Assembly: GCF_048771995.1 (NCBI RefSeq)
Contig: NC_133025.1
Location: forward strand, 3,906,001-3,970,000
DNA length: 64,000 bases
DNA from: Taeniopygia guttata
Lineage: Eukaryota; Chordata; Aves; Passeriformes; Estrildidae
Direction of reading: 5' to 3'
Shown: positions 1 through 11,098 of the stretch, piece after piece
Layout of the letters: the number at the start of each line of letters is the position of its first letter
How positions within the stretch are numbered: the stretch's first letter is position 1
Notes under the pieces: generated by a model
Seen by the model: the letters and a program-made list of their open reading frames with translations, nothing else
The model's database searches: none
What the model was told of the DNA's origin: nothing
Translations under genes and position numbers: made by a program

Positions 1-2043
1 AAGAGCACACACCCCCAATAAAACAGACGTTTACAGTGACTATAAATAGCTGGCAATAGCAGATAACTAATTATTTGAGTGTCAAAAAAACTCTAGGCAA
101 CCTCATGTGACATAATGACACATGTCATGGATAATAACTCTCAGCCTGAGATGAGGATGGAATTTAAAAGAACTGGAGGTTTCCTGGGTTTGCCATAATG
201 GTCAGTCTAATTTTTTTCCCTATTTCAGTTGTTTCTCTTGCTGAATACTTATATATTCCACTTTGAAATCAAGGGGTTCAGTCAGGTGAATTGGAATCCC
301 TGAAAAGAAACTGCACCTGGAGAGGTAGGTTCAGGTGTAGGCATTTATGGTATCTTTTGAGTTGTAGGAAAAGCTGTATTAACTTAAATTGCATAATAAA
401 TCTCTGCAAAATACAAACTGTGTTTAACATCTCTGCAGGATCTCATCTTTTCAATTTTCTGGTTTGCTGTTTCTCTTCTTTCTGTGTGTTTCTTGATGTG
501 AAAATTTGCTCACTCTACACTCATTTTCTACTACACCAAGAAGGATCACTGCTCGATTTTCACCATAATAAAGAATCATCATGAAGTATAAAGAAAATAT
601 CAGATAATGCCAATACTGGTGGTTTTCTGCCTTCTCCTGAACTGGTTTTACTGAGCTTGCAGACAGACCTTCCTGTGAGCACCTCTATCCATGAACTTTC
701 AGCATGTGCATGATAAACTCACAGGCTTGCCTTCATATTTGTGATGCAGTTTCACTTCTTTTAATAATTTTTAAATAAACTGTTGACCATTACTAGCTGC
801 AAAACCCAAAGAAATTTGTTATCCCCTTGGTTTTCTTTTTTGTTTCTTTCTACAGAAGATTGTTCTGTAGAACATTTCTGTGCTACATCAGAGCAGTGTA
901 GTTACTACAGTTACTCTGGTTACTACCCTAATTTCCAACCTGAAGGATTATTCAAAACAGCAGAACGTAGAAACAAAGGTTGAGCATGTGACCCAACATG
1001 TTTAGGAACAGGAGGAGGACAGCATTGCTCTGGTATTAAATAGCAATTAAATAATCCACAAGCAATTAGCAGGACATAGCTTCCTGGTGTTTTAGAAAGG
1101 GTCAGACAAAAATAAAGAATTAAATAAATAAATGAGGAAAGGGATGTATTGGAAGTGCTGGGTGGAAAGGATGAAGCTGCACCCAGCAGCCAGAGAATGA
1201 GCAAAACAGTGAGAATTACTGATTTCAGCACATTCAGAATTATTAGTCCTGAAGGACTGAAGAGACCTCCAGAAGCCTGAGCAGAGTTATGATCCTTATA
1301 ACCTGCAGGTGTCTGAGGTTAAATCCCAGGATTGCTCCTGAGGAACCTGGGCACTGCTCTTGAGAAGGACCTGTGCAATCATCTTATCCAAAGCTTATTA
1401 AATGCTCAACTTCACACATCTTCCTCTGCTCCCACCTGTTTGCCTTTGTGGAACAAAATTCCACTTACTTCACTGTACTCTGGATCACAGCAGATCCTTG
1501 TGGTCATTAAAATTTGCTTATTTCTTTCTTGCACACGGATATAAATAGGAGATTTTATGAAGTGATCTGTTGATATGGATGGAATTGCAGAAAACACAAG
1601 CTGGGTTTTTTGCCTAATCTGTAGAGATTTTATCTCTTTCATTTTCATTACTTATAGGCTCCTGATATTTTCCCACTGGAAGAATCCCTTCTAACAAATT
1701 CTGGCCAAATAAATATAACATTGATCTTCCTAATAACCTTTCATAAACCCTTTTTATACAGTTAACACACCAGAATAAACTTAGGGATCACAGAGTAAAA
1801 CTCACAGGTTAAAAGGATAAATCAGAGGCATTTGTTTTAATACCTGAAAATTGAATGCACAAAGACAGTGAAATTATTACAGATTAAGGTAATACTTGAG
1901 AAGTTTAGAAACTCTAACAGAAATTCAAATATTTTCTGCTACTTTAACATTCTTTCCTGCACTCCAGTCTCAGAAAACAGATACCTCAGGGCTTTTCTAC
2001 ATGAGAAAATTGATGTCAAAAAGAAGTGCTGTCCATTCTTTGA
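1..2043. other. Unassigned noncoding stretch
   Basis: No coding exon, RNA gene or recognisable transposon was seen. Reading frames are short, with no domain or signal I recognise. Composition is AT-rich single-copy-looking vertebrate DNA. Confidence 0.5.
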
Positions 2044-2097
2044 GTTTCCCACTCAGAGCAGAGGTTTTGCACGGAGTTTGATCAGGTCCATGATCAA
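2044..2097 (+). repeat. 54-bp exact direct repeat, copy 1
   Basis: These 54 bases are identical to 3776-3829, 1,732 bp downstream in the same orientation. The match begins GTTTCCCACTCAGAGC and ends GGTCCATGATCAA, and sequence diverges immediately on both sides. It does not belong to CR1 or to any LTR in the window. A perfect 54-mer cannot be chance in 64 kb, so it is a recent local duplication, a gene-converted pair or an assembly artefact. A 16-base segment shared with 3424-3439 follows three bases downstream. Confidence 0.95.
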
Positions 2098-2100
2098 AAA

Positions 2101-2116
2101 TACAAACAATTTCAAG
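2101..2116 (+). repeat. 16-bp repeat beside duplication copy 1
   Basis: TACAAACAATTTCAAG is present here and again at 3424-3439. In this locus it sits three bases after the 54-bp repeat. In the other locus the two segments lie about 340 bp apart and in the opposite order, so copy 1 looks like a mosaic of two nearby segments. Confidence 0.8.
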
Positions 2117-2885
2117 CATATAAAAAATGTTAAGTCTCACCTGTCTGAGCTGAAGAGGATTTTGCTTGGAGACTAATGGCTTAGCTAGTTTAGGTTTGGG
2201 TAAATATTTCAGAAGGATTCTGGTCCTTAATGCTTGTGTAGTGCAGCTGCCACTGGTGTGGTGTCAGAAGAGGCTCTTGAGAGAGAAGCCTGTGTCAACA
2301 GAGGTTTTCAAGCAGGAGGAAACTCTTTGGTGCATTTTCTGGCACTGTGACATCAGGTGGATAAGCCACAACTGTAGTTAAGATTTGCAGAACCTTATTG
2401 TGTCAGCCTTACCCTGGGGAGCACCAGGAACAAGTACTGCTCTTTTTTTTTTTTTTTTTTTATACAGCAGAAAAACTTTCTAAAGGAAAAAGAATCTTGT
2501 TAGCAATTCTTTTAGACTTTTCTAACTTTTAGAAAAGTCTCCACACCGTGTGGCTTCAGGAGGAGGGAATTGCATCAGGACTGTGCATCCTCCCCTGCTG
2601 AATTCAGCTGCAGAGATCCTTCTCCACTGACATCAGCTCAATACAAATCATTTGTGCTGACAAGATCTTTAATTGGGATGGCTCAGAAATTATAAACCAA
2701 GACCCAGAGGAACATCCATTGCAAAAATACGTTGATTTTGCACCCAGTGATGAAGAATTCCCATTTCCTGGTGTTCTAGTGGGAAGCTGCCTGGGTTGGC
2801 AGATTTTCCTACTCTATAAGAATACAAAACTTAAATCTGGGCAGCTGCAAAAGGATCTCAAATTTTTCCATAGACTCCGTCATGT
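2117..2885. other. Unassigned noncoding stretch
   Basis: This stretch holds a T19 homopolymer (2443-2461) and otherwise unremarkable AT-rich sequence. No gene or transposon was recognised. Confidence 0.5.
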
Positions 2886-2950
2886 AAAAAAACCCCAAAA
2901 AACAAACAAACAAACAAAAAAAACCCCAACCAAACAAACCAAATCAAACC
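2886..2950 (+). repeat. CAAA/CCAAA-rich simple repeat
   Basis: The sequence is A-rich with repeated CAAA and CCCCAA units and no T for tens of bases. It is low-complexity sequence. Reading frames through it are compositional only. Confidence 0.8.
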
Positions 2951-3009
2951 TGAAAAATTCAACAGCACCAAATTATGAAGCAGAAGAGTAAAGCTAATTT
3001 TTACAAGAT

Positions 3010-3275
3010 TACCTATAAATCATATATATTGTAGATATATACAATAGAGATGCATTACATTATATATATATATTTTATATGTACATATAATATATAAAAT
3101 ATACTTGTTATATATTTAATATGGTTTTATCTATTACATATGTAATGTATATTTATATGCTAATATATAATTATATATTTTATTTATATTTATTTAGACA
3201 TTATTAGAATGTCTAGACATTATTTAGACATTATTTAGACATTATTATTAGACTTTATATGTATACTTACATATA
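3010..3275. repeat. AT-rich low-complexity block
   Basis: A long run of TATA/ATAT and TTTA motifs. At about 3192-3248 it includes an 11-bp tandem motif (TTTAGACATTA) with about four copies of varying quality. The block would melt easily. It has no coding capacity. Confidence 0.85.
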
Positions 3276-3423
3276 CATAAAAAGAGGGAGAAATACCTAT
3301 GTCCTAGATAGATATGTATTTCTCCAAGTATAAAATATCAATGATTTAACGACCCCGTGTGACACATACATTCATGCATATATTACATGTATCTGTGTGA
3401 TTATATGTACAACTAAATACACT

Positions 3424-3439
3424 TACAAACAATTTCAAG
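3424..3439 (+). repeat. 16-bp repeat, partner of 2101-2116
   Basis: Exact match to TACAAACAATTTCAAG at 2101-2116. Flanking sequences differ on both sides. Confidence 0.8.
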
Positions 3440-3775
3440 GTGTGGCTCTGCATGGCAGTGTGCAATTTAAAGGTATAGAAACATTAGGCATTGATTTCTC
3501 CGGAGCTAACAGGATTTGTGGCTGGATTCCTGCATCCCAGCAGGATGATTTAGAGCCAGGGAGGGACCTTTGTGCATGACAATTTCCCCCCTGTTGGGAG
3601 GCATCAGCTCCTGCTTTGGGATTCCTTTTAAAACCCTCAGTGTGAAATGTGCCCTTCTGGGTAATTCTGGCTGCAGATGCTCCTGCTGAATCCTTTGTGG
3701 GATAAGGAAATGTAGCAGGGAGGGTGTGTTAAAATCCCTGAGGAAGCATGAGCTGAGCGCTGCTCACTGGGAGGG

Positions 3776-3829
3776 GTTTCCCACTCAGAGCAGAGGTTTT
3801 GCACGGAGTTTGATCAGGTCCATGATCAA
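3776..3829 (+). repeat. 54-bp exact direct repeat, copy 2
   Basis: Identical over 54 bases to 2044-2097. It is followed by unrelated sequence that includes a short GTAG run near 3860. Both copies lie outside any recognised mobile element. Confidence 0.95.
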
Positions 3830-6800
3830 TATCAGCCGATATATAAAAACATCCACAGATAGGTAGGTAGGTGGGCCACCCCTGTGCACTCTGAAGAATC
3901 ATCACTGGGGAAATTTCACTGCTTTCCTGCCTCTCTTTACAACATCTCCAGTATAAACAGGGCAGAACTCAGCCCAAAATTTGAATTAGGTTTCCAAGTG
4001 GCCAAAAAGTTATGTCAGTGGTTTTTGGGTCATAGAGTCAAACTGTTCTCACAACAGTTCAGCTCTATTTTCTCTGTACTGCAGAGACAAGGAACCCTAA
4101 ATTCTTTCTCTTTGCAGGGTAGAAAGTACAAGAAAGATTAGTTTGGTACCAGCAGGAAGCCTGAACAAGTCATCATTGTGCAGAAAAGACATTCCCAGGT
4201 GAAATCCATTGTAGAATACTTTGGTTTTTCACCTCTACCAGTCTCGTGGTGTTTTGAGGGTTCAACTCAAGCTAAAGCAGAAGTGATGGAGACCTCCCAG
4301 CTCCCATCTTCCTATCAGACCTCAGGATAAATCAGCTGGCAAAATCTCCTAAGCCATAGCTCAAAAAAAGTAATTTCTTATGATGTGGCCTCATCAGAAT
4401 CACTTGACTGGAGCAAGGCAGAAGGCCCCAAACGCTCACTGTGCTCACTTAGAATTTCTTACCAATAACAAAGCACAGGAGAAGTTTTTAAAAGAAAATA
4501 AATAATCTGAACAGCCTTGATGAGGATAATTTTTTGAATGTATAAGTTACAAGCTCACACCTGGCACTCAGCTCTTCTCAGGAAGCAGCACTGCTGCTTG
4601 CCCTCTCCAAGTGGCACTGAGAGAGACACTCCCAGTGTTATTTTTGTGCTCCTCAGCCTGAGCATCTTCCTGAACATCAGAAAGGACTCTTTGCCTTCCC
4701 TCCCACTCAGGGTCTTCATTTTTGCATCAGAGATTCTTGTGGTGTCTGGGATGTGACGGCCTCAAGGCTGACTTTCAAAGCTTGCTTGCTTCCAAGTTTA
4801 TTATTTACGTTTTCCTGGATGCCACTCCAGACGCTCAGTGCCAGGTGCTCAGGTGGTTTGCTGTCCAGCAGTCAGTATCTCCAATAAAGATCTCATGGTT
4901 TGAGTGCCACTTTTCATAGACCTGTGTCTTGTGTAGTAGGACAGCACAAAATACTTGTTTTTCCTTGCCTCAGTCTGCACCATGAACAGTCTGGAGAAGT
5001 AAACATGGAATATTACTCAGTGGACACCACAGACAAAATTTCACTGGGTTGCTGTTACACGGCCTGGCTCTAATTATATAATAAAGAGGTTTTTAAAAAT
5101 TATTTACTGTAAAAATGTATTTAGTATAAATTTCATAACTGTCATCAAGATAAAGGTCAGACCTAGAGAAATGGCATCTCCAAGCACCCAGCAAAAGGTT
5201 AAAATGAATAAAATCACTCAGCTTCTTAGAAGTAATGAGGAGGAACTCCATTACTTTTAAAGATCTTACCTTGGCACAAATTTGATGTGAAGGAGGATAT
5301 AAGCAGACTCTCCACCTCTATTTTAAATATTTTTAATGAGATACAGAAAATCTGAGGGAAGTCTCCAGCTGTCTTTTCTCAGACCAAAGCTCTGGACTTC
5401 AGGCAATAGAAGTCAGAGAAATTACCAGCTTGGGCCTTTCTCTGCTTGAATATTTGCAAGGTTTAGCTATTAGCTAAGATAAAGACCATCTGTAGTCTTT
5501 ACCAAATGCTAAATATTTGTTTTAAGTGACTGTCATCATTGACATTGATATTAATGCCTTTCTATAGGCTACTAAAGAAAACATTTGACTTCTCATGAAT
5601 TTGAAGAGGATCACAGTGATTCACCTTAAGGAAAAAAATCCTGATGAGAGCAGGTTTTAAGCTCTTAGGCTCATTCAGGCTCTGAAGACGACTTTTTTGA
5701 AGGCTTTATGGCACTTATCTCCTGTTCAAATTACTGTTTTTGTTAGTGCACCATGGAAACCCCATTCCTGACATCACCTCAGCATTCCAGTCCTGTTTCC
5801 CTGACTGGACACAGCAAAAGTGCTTCCACTCAGAACATCTGAACTCCTAGGGCTGGGACCCACCTTAATGTTGTAATTAACTTTAACCTAATCCATCTAA
5901 TCTGGGCATTTGTCAAAACAAATCACCCAATCTCCCTTTAGTTCAGCAGGAGAACAAATTATTTCCAAAGCCTGGAGAATTTCCTGGATGTCTTGTCAAT
6001 GCCCTGATGTGCCTCTTCCCTGCTCCCTGTGTCACAGATTCATGCTATCAGCCAGATTAAGAAAAAACAGCCATTCCAATAAAAAGTTGGCCAAAGACTC
6101 CCAATGCTGATAAATTGGTCCATGTGTCCTAAAAGACCTAAAGCTTGGGGTTCCTTTTCTATGGATAAAGGTGGAAATAACCCCCACATTTTATCTCTCT
6201 GAAGAAGAAGCCTTCAGCTTTGTCCTTTGTTGCTACCCTGGATCTTCCCCAAACCTGCAGTCCTGGTTTCCATGCTATCCCACCAGCATGTAATAAAACA
6301 TCTTGCAAAAGCTGTCTTGATTCTGTGTTGCTCAAATTAGGTTTTTCTTATGTTGACCTAAAAGAAATCTGCTGAACGTCTGACTCTTGTTGGGGTTTGA
6401 CCCTTTAAAATGTGTGATGTGGCTGCTTCTTTGTCCTTCTTAATTGACCTCCTGCAGAAACTCTGACGGATTCTGTGCAAATTCTAAAGAACCTGGAAAC
6501 CATCACTGTAATGTAGGTGGTTTCCCTTTTGCCTGTGCAAGTTTTCTAACATTAGTGTGTGAGAATGACCTTTAAATTGAGAGATTTCTCTTTTAAGCCA
6601 CCTCTGTCTAAATGAATATTTCTGTCTTGGCAACAGAATTAAATTTGTCTCCTTCTCCAAACGAAGTTCAAGACTTCTTCACTTACAAACTGTTGCTAAA
6701 ATTGAGGCTCTTGCTAAGAACCCACCATGAAATGTGCTGGCAAATAAGGAGCATGGATGGTCAGACAAATCCCAATTTACCTCCAAGTTTGAATTTATGT

Positions 6801-7967
6801 GCTTACAGGAGCAGAATTATCCACCTAAGGGAGTGGGTAGGGCTGGGAATTGGAGGGTCATGCTATCATACAATCTTTTGAGCTTCACCATGAGTGTATA
6901 GCAGACTAGGATGACCACATGGCAACCTTGTGCTCCAAAAACAATTCTCACACTCCAAAAACAATTTCCTTTTGAAAAAAATCTTTTTTTAAGATGATAC
7001 TAGGTGTACTCCTGCACTCATACACTCCTTCAAAGGAGCAGAACCTGGTGAAATCTGGGGCTGGCACAAAAGGAATGGATAGAAATGGGCAGCTGGAGGA
7101 GGGACAACTTGCAGCCACCAACTTTCAGACTGAGTTAGGCTGGTGTGAAGCTGCAAACTCAGAGCACGATGTTTGGTGAGCCCAGTGGGCTGAGCAGGTT
7201 GTCAGCCAAGTCCCTGACACAGATATATTTGTGTGTAGACCTCTTGCCTTACCCAAAATCTCATTAACCTGCTGACCCAGGTAGCTCCTGCTAAGATCTA
7301 ACTCATTTTCCCCCCTTCTCCTTCCATCATTACCCCCTCAAAACTGTTTCTGTTTAATATCTTGCCTTTACCTCTTCATTTTCCCTTCTGCCAACACATC
7401 ACCTTCAGTGCAAAGGTGCTAAAGAAGATGTATTTTCCCTGCAAACTCTATATCTCAGCAATGTGAGCTCTCATCAAGCAGTGATGCCATGCTGGGGAGG
7501 GTGTTGGGTTAAAATTTGATCTCTTTTATTTGCACAAGGTGACCAGGAAGATTTGTCTACATCCCCCTGCAGGGGTAGGAAGGTTTGCAGACTGCAGTGA
7601 GGCTCAGTCACATAAAAGTCATGAGTGTAAAGACAGCTTCTGTTATTTATTTCTTATTTTCAAATCTGACAAAAACAAACAAACAAACCAACCAACCTTT
7701 CCAATTTAGCACTTTTTCACTGATTGCCATTGGATGAAGTGAGTGCATTCCCTGTGTCAGTGGCTCCCAAACCTCTGAGCAACCACAGACCTCTGTGAAC
7801 TCTAAAATTCCCCATGGCTCAGGCTCATTAGAACTGACAAGTTCTGCAAATTGCTCTGCTTAATTTGATTTTGCATAAATGCTTCAGACCACAAAGGGCA
7901 GTCCCCTGGACCATGGTCTGGACTTGCAGGTGAAGTTCTCCTGGAAAACCACTGCCTCTATTCCGTG
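3830..7967. other. Unassigned noncoding stretch
   Basis: No gene or transposon was recognised. Small local structures only: a 20-bp-period duplication of CTCCAAAAACAATT (6933-6946 and 6953-6966) and a CAAA/CCAA simple repeat at about 7673-7699. Confidence 0.5.
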
Positions 7968-8428
7968 TACAAGTCAAAATGCAGGATTCTGCACTTGGTA
8001 TGGAGAAATACCAGGCACAAATGTAAACTGGGGGAGGAGTGGCAAGAGAACAGCCCTGCAGGAGGGGGTCTGAGGTTCTGGTTGGCAAAGACTCAACAGG
8101 AGAGGGAAATGCTGATGCCTTCTTCATGGTATCCAGTGTTGACGTGTGGGAATGGTCCAAAGCTGTGCCAGGGAAGGTTTAAAGTGGACATGAGGAAGAA
8201 TTTCCTCACTGAGTGTGTGGTCAAACACTGGAACACGCTCCCTAGAGCCTGTACTCAACATCCCAGGCCTGTCAGTGTTAAGGAGGGATTTGGAAAACGC
8301 CCTTAATAACATCATTTATCCTTTGGTCAGCCCTGAAGTAGTCAGACACTTGGACTAGCTGATGGATGTAGGACTCTTAACTCTTCCAAATATTCTATTC
8401 TATTCTATTCTATCCTATTCTATTCTAC
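7968..8428 (+). mobile_element. CR1 LINE fragment, 3' part with ATTCT tail
   Basis: Plus-strand CR1. The stretch from about 7975 (ATGCAGGATTCTGCACTTGG) matches the remembered CR1 pattern near the end of the reverse-transcriptase ORF. It then passes through GAGGAAGAATTTCCTCACTG and a GGTCAGCCCTGAAGTAGTCA segment to a TTGGACTAGCTGATGGATGT-type 3' end. It is 5'-truncated, as usual for CR1, and appears to carry an internal deletion near 8100-8165. The tail is a short ATTCT microsatellite. No functional ORF remains. The subfamily was assigned from memory of CR1 consensus features and not by alignment. Confidence 0.85.
8390..8427 (+). repeat. (TATTC)n microsatellite at CR1 3' end
   Basis: Seven or so TATTC units with one TATCC interruption, at the expected position of the CR1 3'-terminal short tandem repeat. 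Confidence 0.9.
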
Positions 8429-10636
8429 ATTTTTAATTAAGTTATTTAGAAAACAAAATCTTTTCTATGCCTAAAGCAAGTCTATAATTGCCCATGTCCC
8501 AACTTTCTCACTGGTGTAAGACAGGCTTGGCAGCATTTCGCACAGCCTGCATCTCATGCTGTCACTGTTCTCTAGCTGCCTCATCCCACAATGTAAAGTG
8601 ACAAACAAAAATCAAGATTTAAGTTTTCCTGTCAATTAGAAACTCCAGGTAGAGAGAACAGAAGAAACTAAAGCCTCTGTCTCAGATGAGCGAGATACAG
8701 GATATTGTTATTTTTATATCACTCAATCATTCATGACTTGAGTTATAAAAAGTCCTAAATTCCTCATGGTCCCATATTGAGATGGAAGTTAATGCTTCAT
8801 TAGCAGTAAAAGCTTCAGGTTATGTGAGTGAGTAACCTTTTGTTCAAACATGATGCCTGACATTTGCATAACTAAGTCTATCTCTGAGTTATTGAGATGA
8901 TGTGACTCACCAAACTCTTGTAAACAGGTTTTTTTTTCTTTCCTGCCTCCTCTCATACATCCTCACACTTTGCTTTCTCACAGCTGTCTGGTAGGGCAGT
9001 GACATTTTTAGGCTTCATCAGCTTTTCACATCAAAATAATCCCTCTCCTGTACCTGGCAGCTGCTCCTGGAGATCAGAGAGCCCAAACCAGCGATGCCTC
9101 ACCCAGCTGAGCACCTGAGCTACACGGGGTGTTCTGCAGAAACAGCAAGGCAGAGATGGAATCACCTTCTCACGGTGTCCCAAAGGTCTTTGCACTGACC
9201 CTGGTGTCATGCAGTGGAAAGGTGACCTGGTAAATCCCTTCTATAACCTCCTTCTGTAATTACTTGCATGAGTTTACATGTAAAATTATTATCAAGATTT
9301 TTTAGCCTCAAGCCATCTCTGAGCTCTGCCCAGGAACAAAATAACCTTGGTGGAGCAATGGGGAGGCTGAGGATATTCTTTTAAGTGGTGACTGGTTCTG
9401 TACCACAACATGAGGCTGATTAGAGCAATTTGAGCCTTGGAAATAGTAATAGAAAAAAATTGTCAGGAAAATATATCTCAGAAAACGTAAATCTTCCATA
9501 AAATTAACCAGTTCCATCTTCAATCCAACCGAAGACTGCTCTGAAATGTCACTGTTTGAATGGGTAGGAACCACCCTTTAATTGCCAACCAAACATATCT
9601 GTGGTTCCATTTCTGCTGTGGCTTTATTGGAGTATTCATTTCATTCAGAATTTAAAAAAATATTTCTGGAATGCAAGGGTTTTTAGGTATCTAAATTACT
9701 GCCTGTAGAAAACACCAGAAGGACTGGGTCAGAAAGCAATCTTCCCTGGTAACAACCCACCTCAGAATTAGGTATGTCTTTCTCCCTCCAGAACCTTCCA
9801 TTTACTTTGATTTTACAGCTTTTGGGTCTCTGTTCACTGTCTAGATTTAAAAGCCAAGGAGTTGTCATTTGATTGGTGAATCTCAGAAAGGCCAGATCTG
9901 ATTTTTGCTCCTTTGTCTGTTTTGTTCTCTGTTCCACACAACTGGTCCAGTGGAGGGAAGATCTTTCCTCTGAGGGAGGAAAATGCAGGTTTGGCACTTG
10001 GAAACTTGAAAACTGCTGCTTTCTGCAAATGATGCTCCAGGTAAGTGTTTGCAAGCTACAGAAAAGGCTTTCACTGGCTTTAATAAAAAATCTTATAATT
10101 ATTAATCATTGGAAAATACTTCTAAAGTCACTGAATCCAAACATATTTATTTACAACTTACAAGACAGTGCTTCCCTTTATGTCACAGCTTTTGAACATG
10201 ATCCTTTTCTTTATTTCACACCCACTACAATGTCCTGCACATCAAAATGAGGATAAATCCATTTCTAGCACATCCTCCATGAACCTTCCTTCCTCATGGT
10301 GTCCTTGTGGCCTTTGGATGTGAAAATTGCTGTAATGCAGGGGTCACCCTTAGAACTCTATAGTGTTGCCTGAATAGTTATTTAACTTTATTTCCATCCA
10401 CACTGAGCTGCTTTGGGTCTCCATGGCAGTTCTACCTCCAGGAGGCTGCACTGCCAGAGAGACACTTAGGAGAGCAAAGGGAGCTCCTAAGGGTGACTGC
10501 TCTGCAGAGAAAGGTTTTGGGGCCACACAAGTGGACAAACCTTCACCCAGCTGAAAGCAGAAGACATTTGAGGCTGGGTACTTGCAGTTAACTTTTGAGG
10601 ATTGGGTGGATTCTGTCATGGAAGATGTTTGGGAAC
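8429..10636. other. Unassigned noncoding stretch
   Basis: No gene or transposon was recognised. A few frames of about 100-125 codons occur on both strands around 9.7-10.3 kb. They overlap each other and lack recognisable motifs. Confidence 0.5.
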
Positions 10637-11098
10637 TGATGCCCTGTGGAGGCTGAGCTAGAACAGAGGCTAGATTGAGATAAAAAATAAATTAGGGATT
10701 TATTCAAAGGATCTCCTCCATGGATCCACCTTGGGCAGCACCAGAGCCCAGCCAGGGCTGCACCCAAGATGAACCAAAATGGCCCCAAAATGCACGAGCG
10801 CTCCCCGGGGCTCTCCCTGGGATCAGTTCTGCTCCATTGGCACCTTGGAGTTCATTGTCCCATTCCAGCTTTAGCCCAGGCAGTCCCACCCTGCTTGTTT
10901 TTCTCTCTCCAGCCCACGGTGTTTGTGCTCCTGGGCTGAGATTTGGATCATTTGTCCTTGGTGCCCAGCTGGAGCAGGAATTGTTTTGTCTCCCTGCTCT
11001 GTGCAGAGAGCTCACCATCCCATAATGAGAAGCCCAGACCCACACACTAAAGCAGCACAGAATGCAAAAAAATATAAAAACTAAAACCTGAGGCATCA
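10637..11098 (-). mobile_element. Solo LTR, family 1, copy A (minus)
   Basis: A 462-bp element bounded by TGATGCC and GGCATCA, inverted 7-bp termini of the TG...CA type expected of an LTR. Read on the minus strand it starts TGATGCCTCAGGTTTTAG, carries an AATAAA polyadenylation signal (complement of 10699-10704) and ends in GGCATCA. The flanking 4-mers are GAAC and GCAC, a plausible 4-bp target duplication with one substitution. No internal retroviral sequence adjoins it, so it is a solo LTR. It shares its 5' end, the GCGCTCGTGCATTTTGGG block and the polyA region with 17897-18436 on the opposite strand. Confidence 0.85.

Noticed and set aside
7828..8315. Overlapping frames on both strands near 8 kb
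   Set aside because: They lie within a CR1 copy whose own reading frame is broken.
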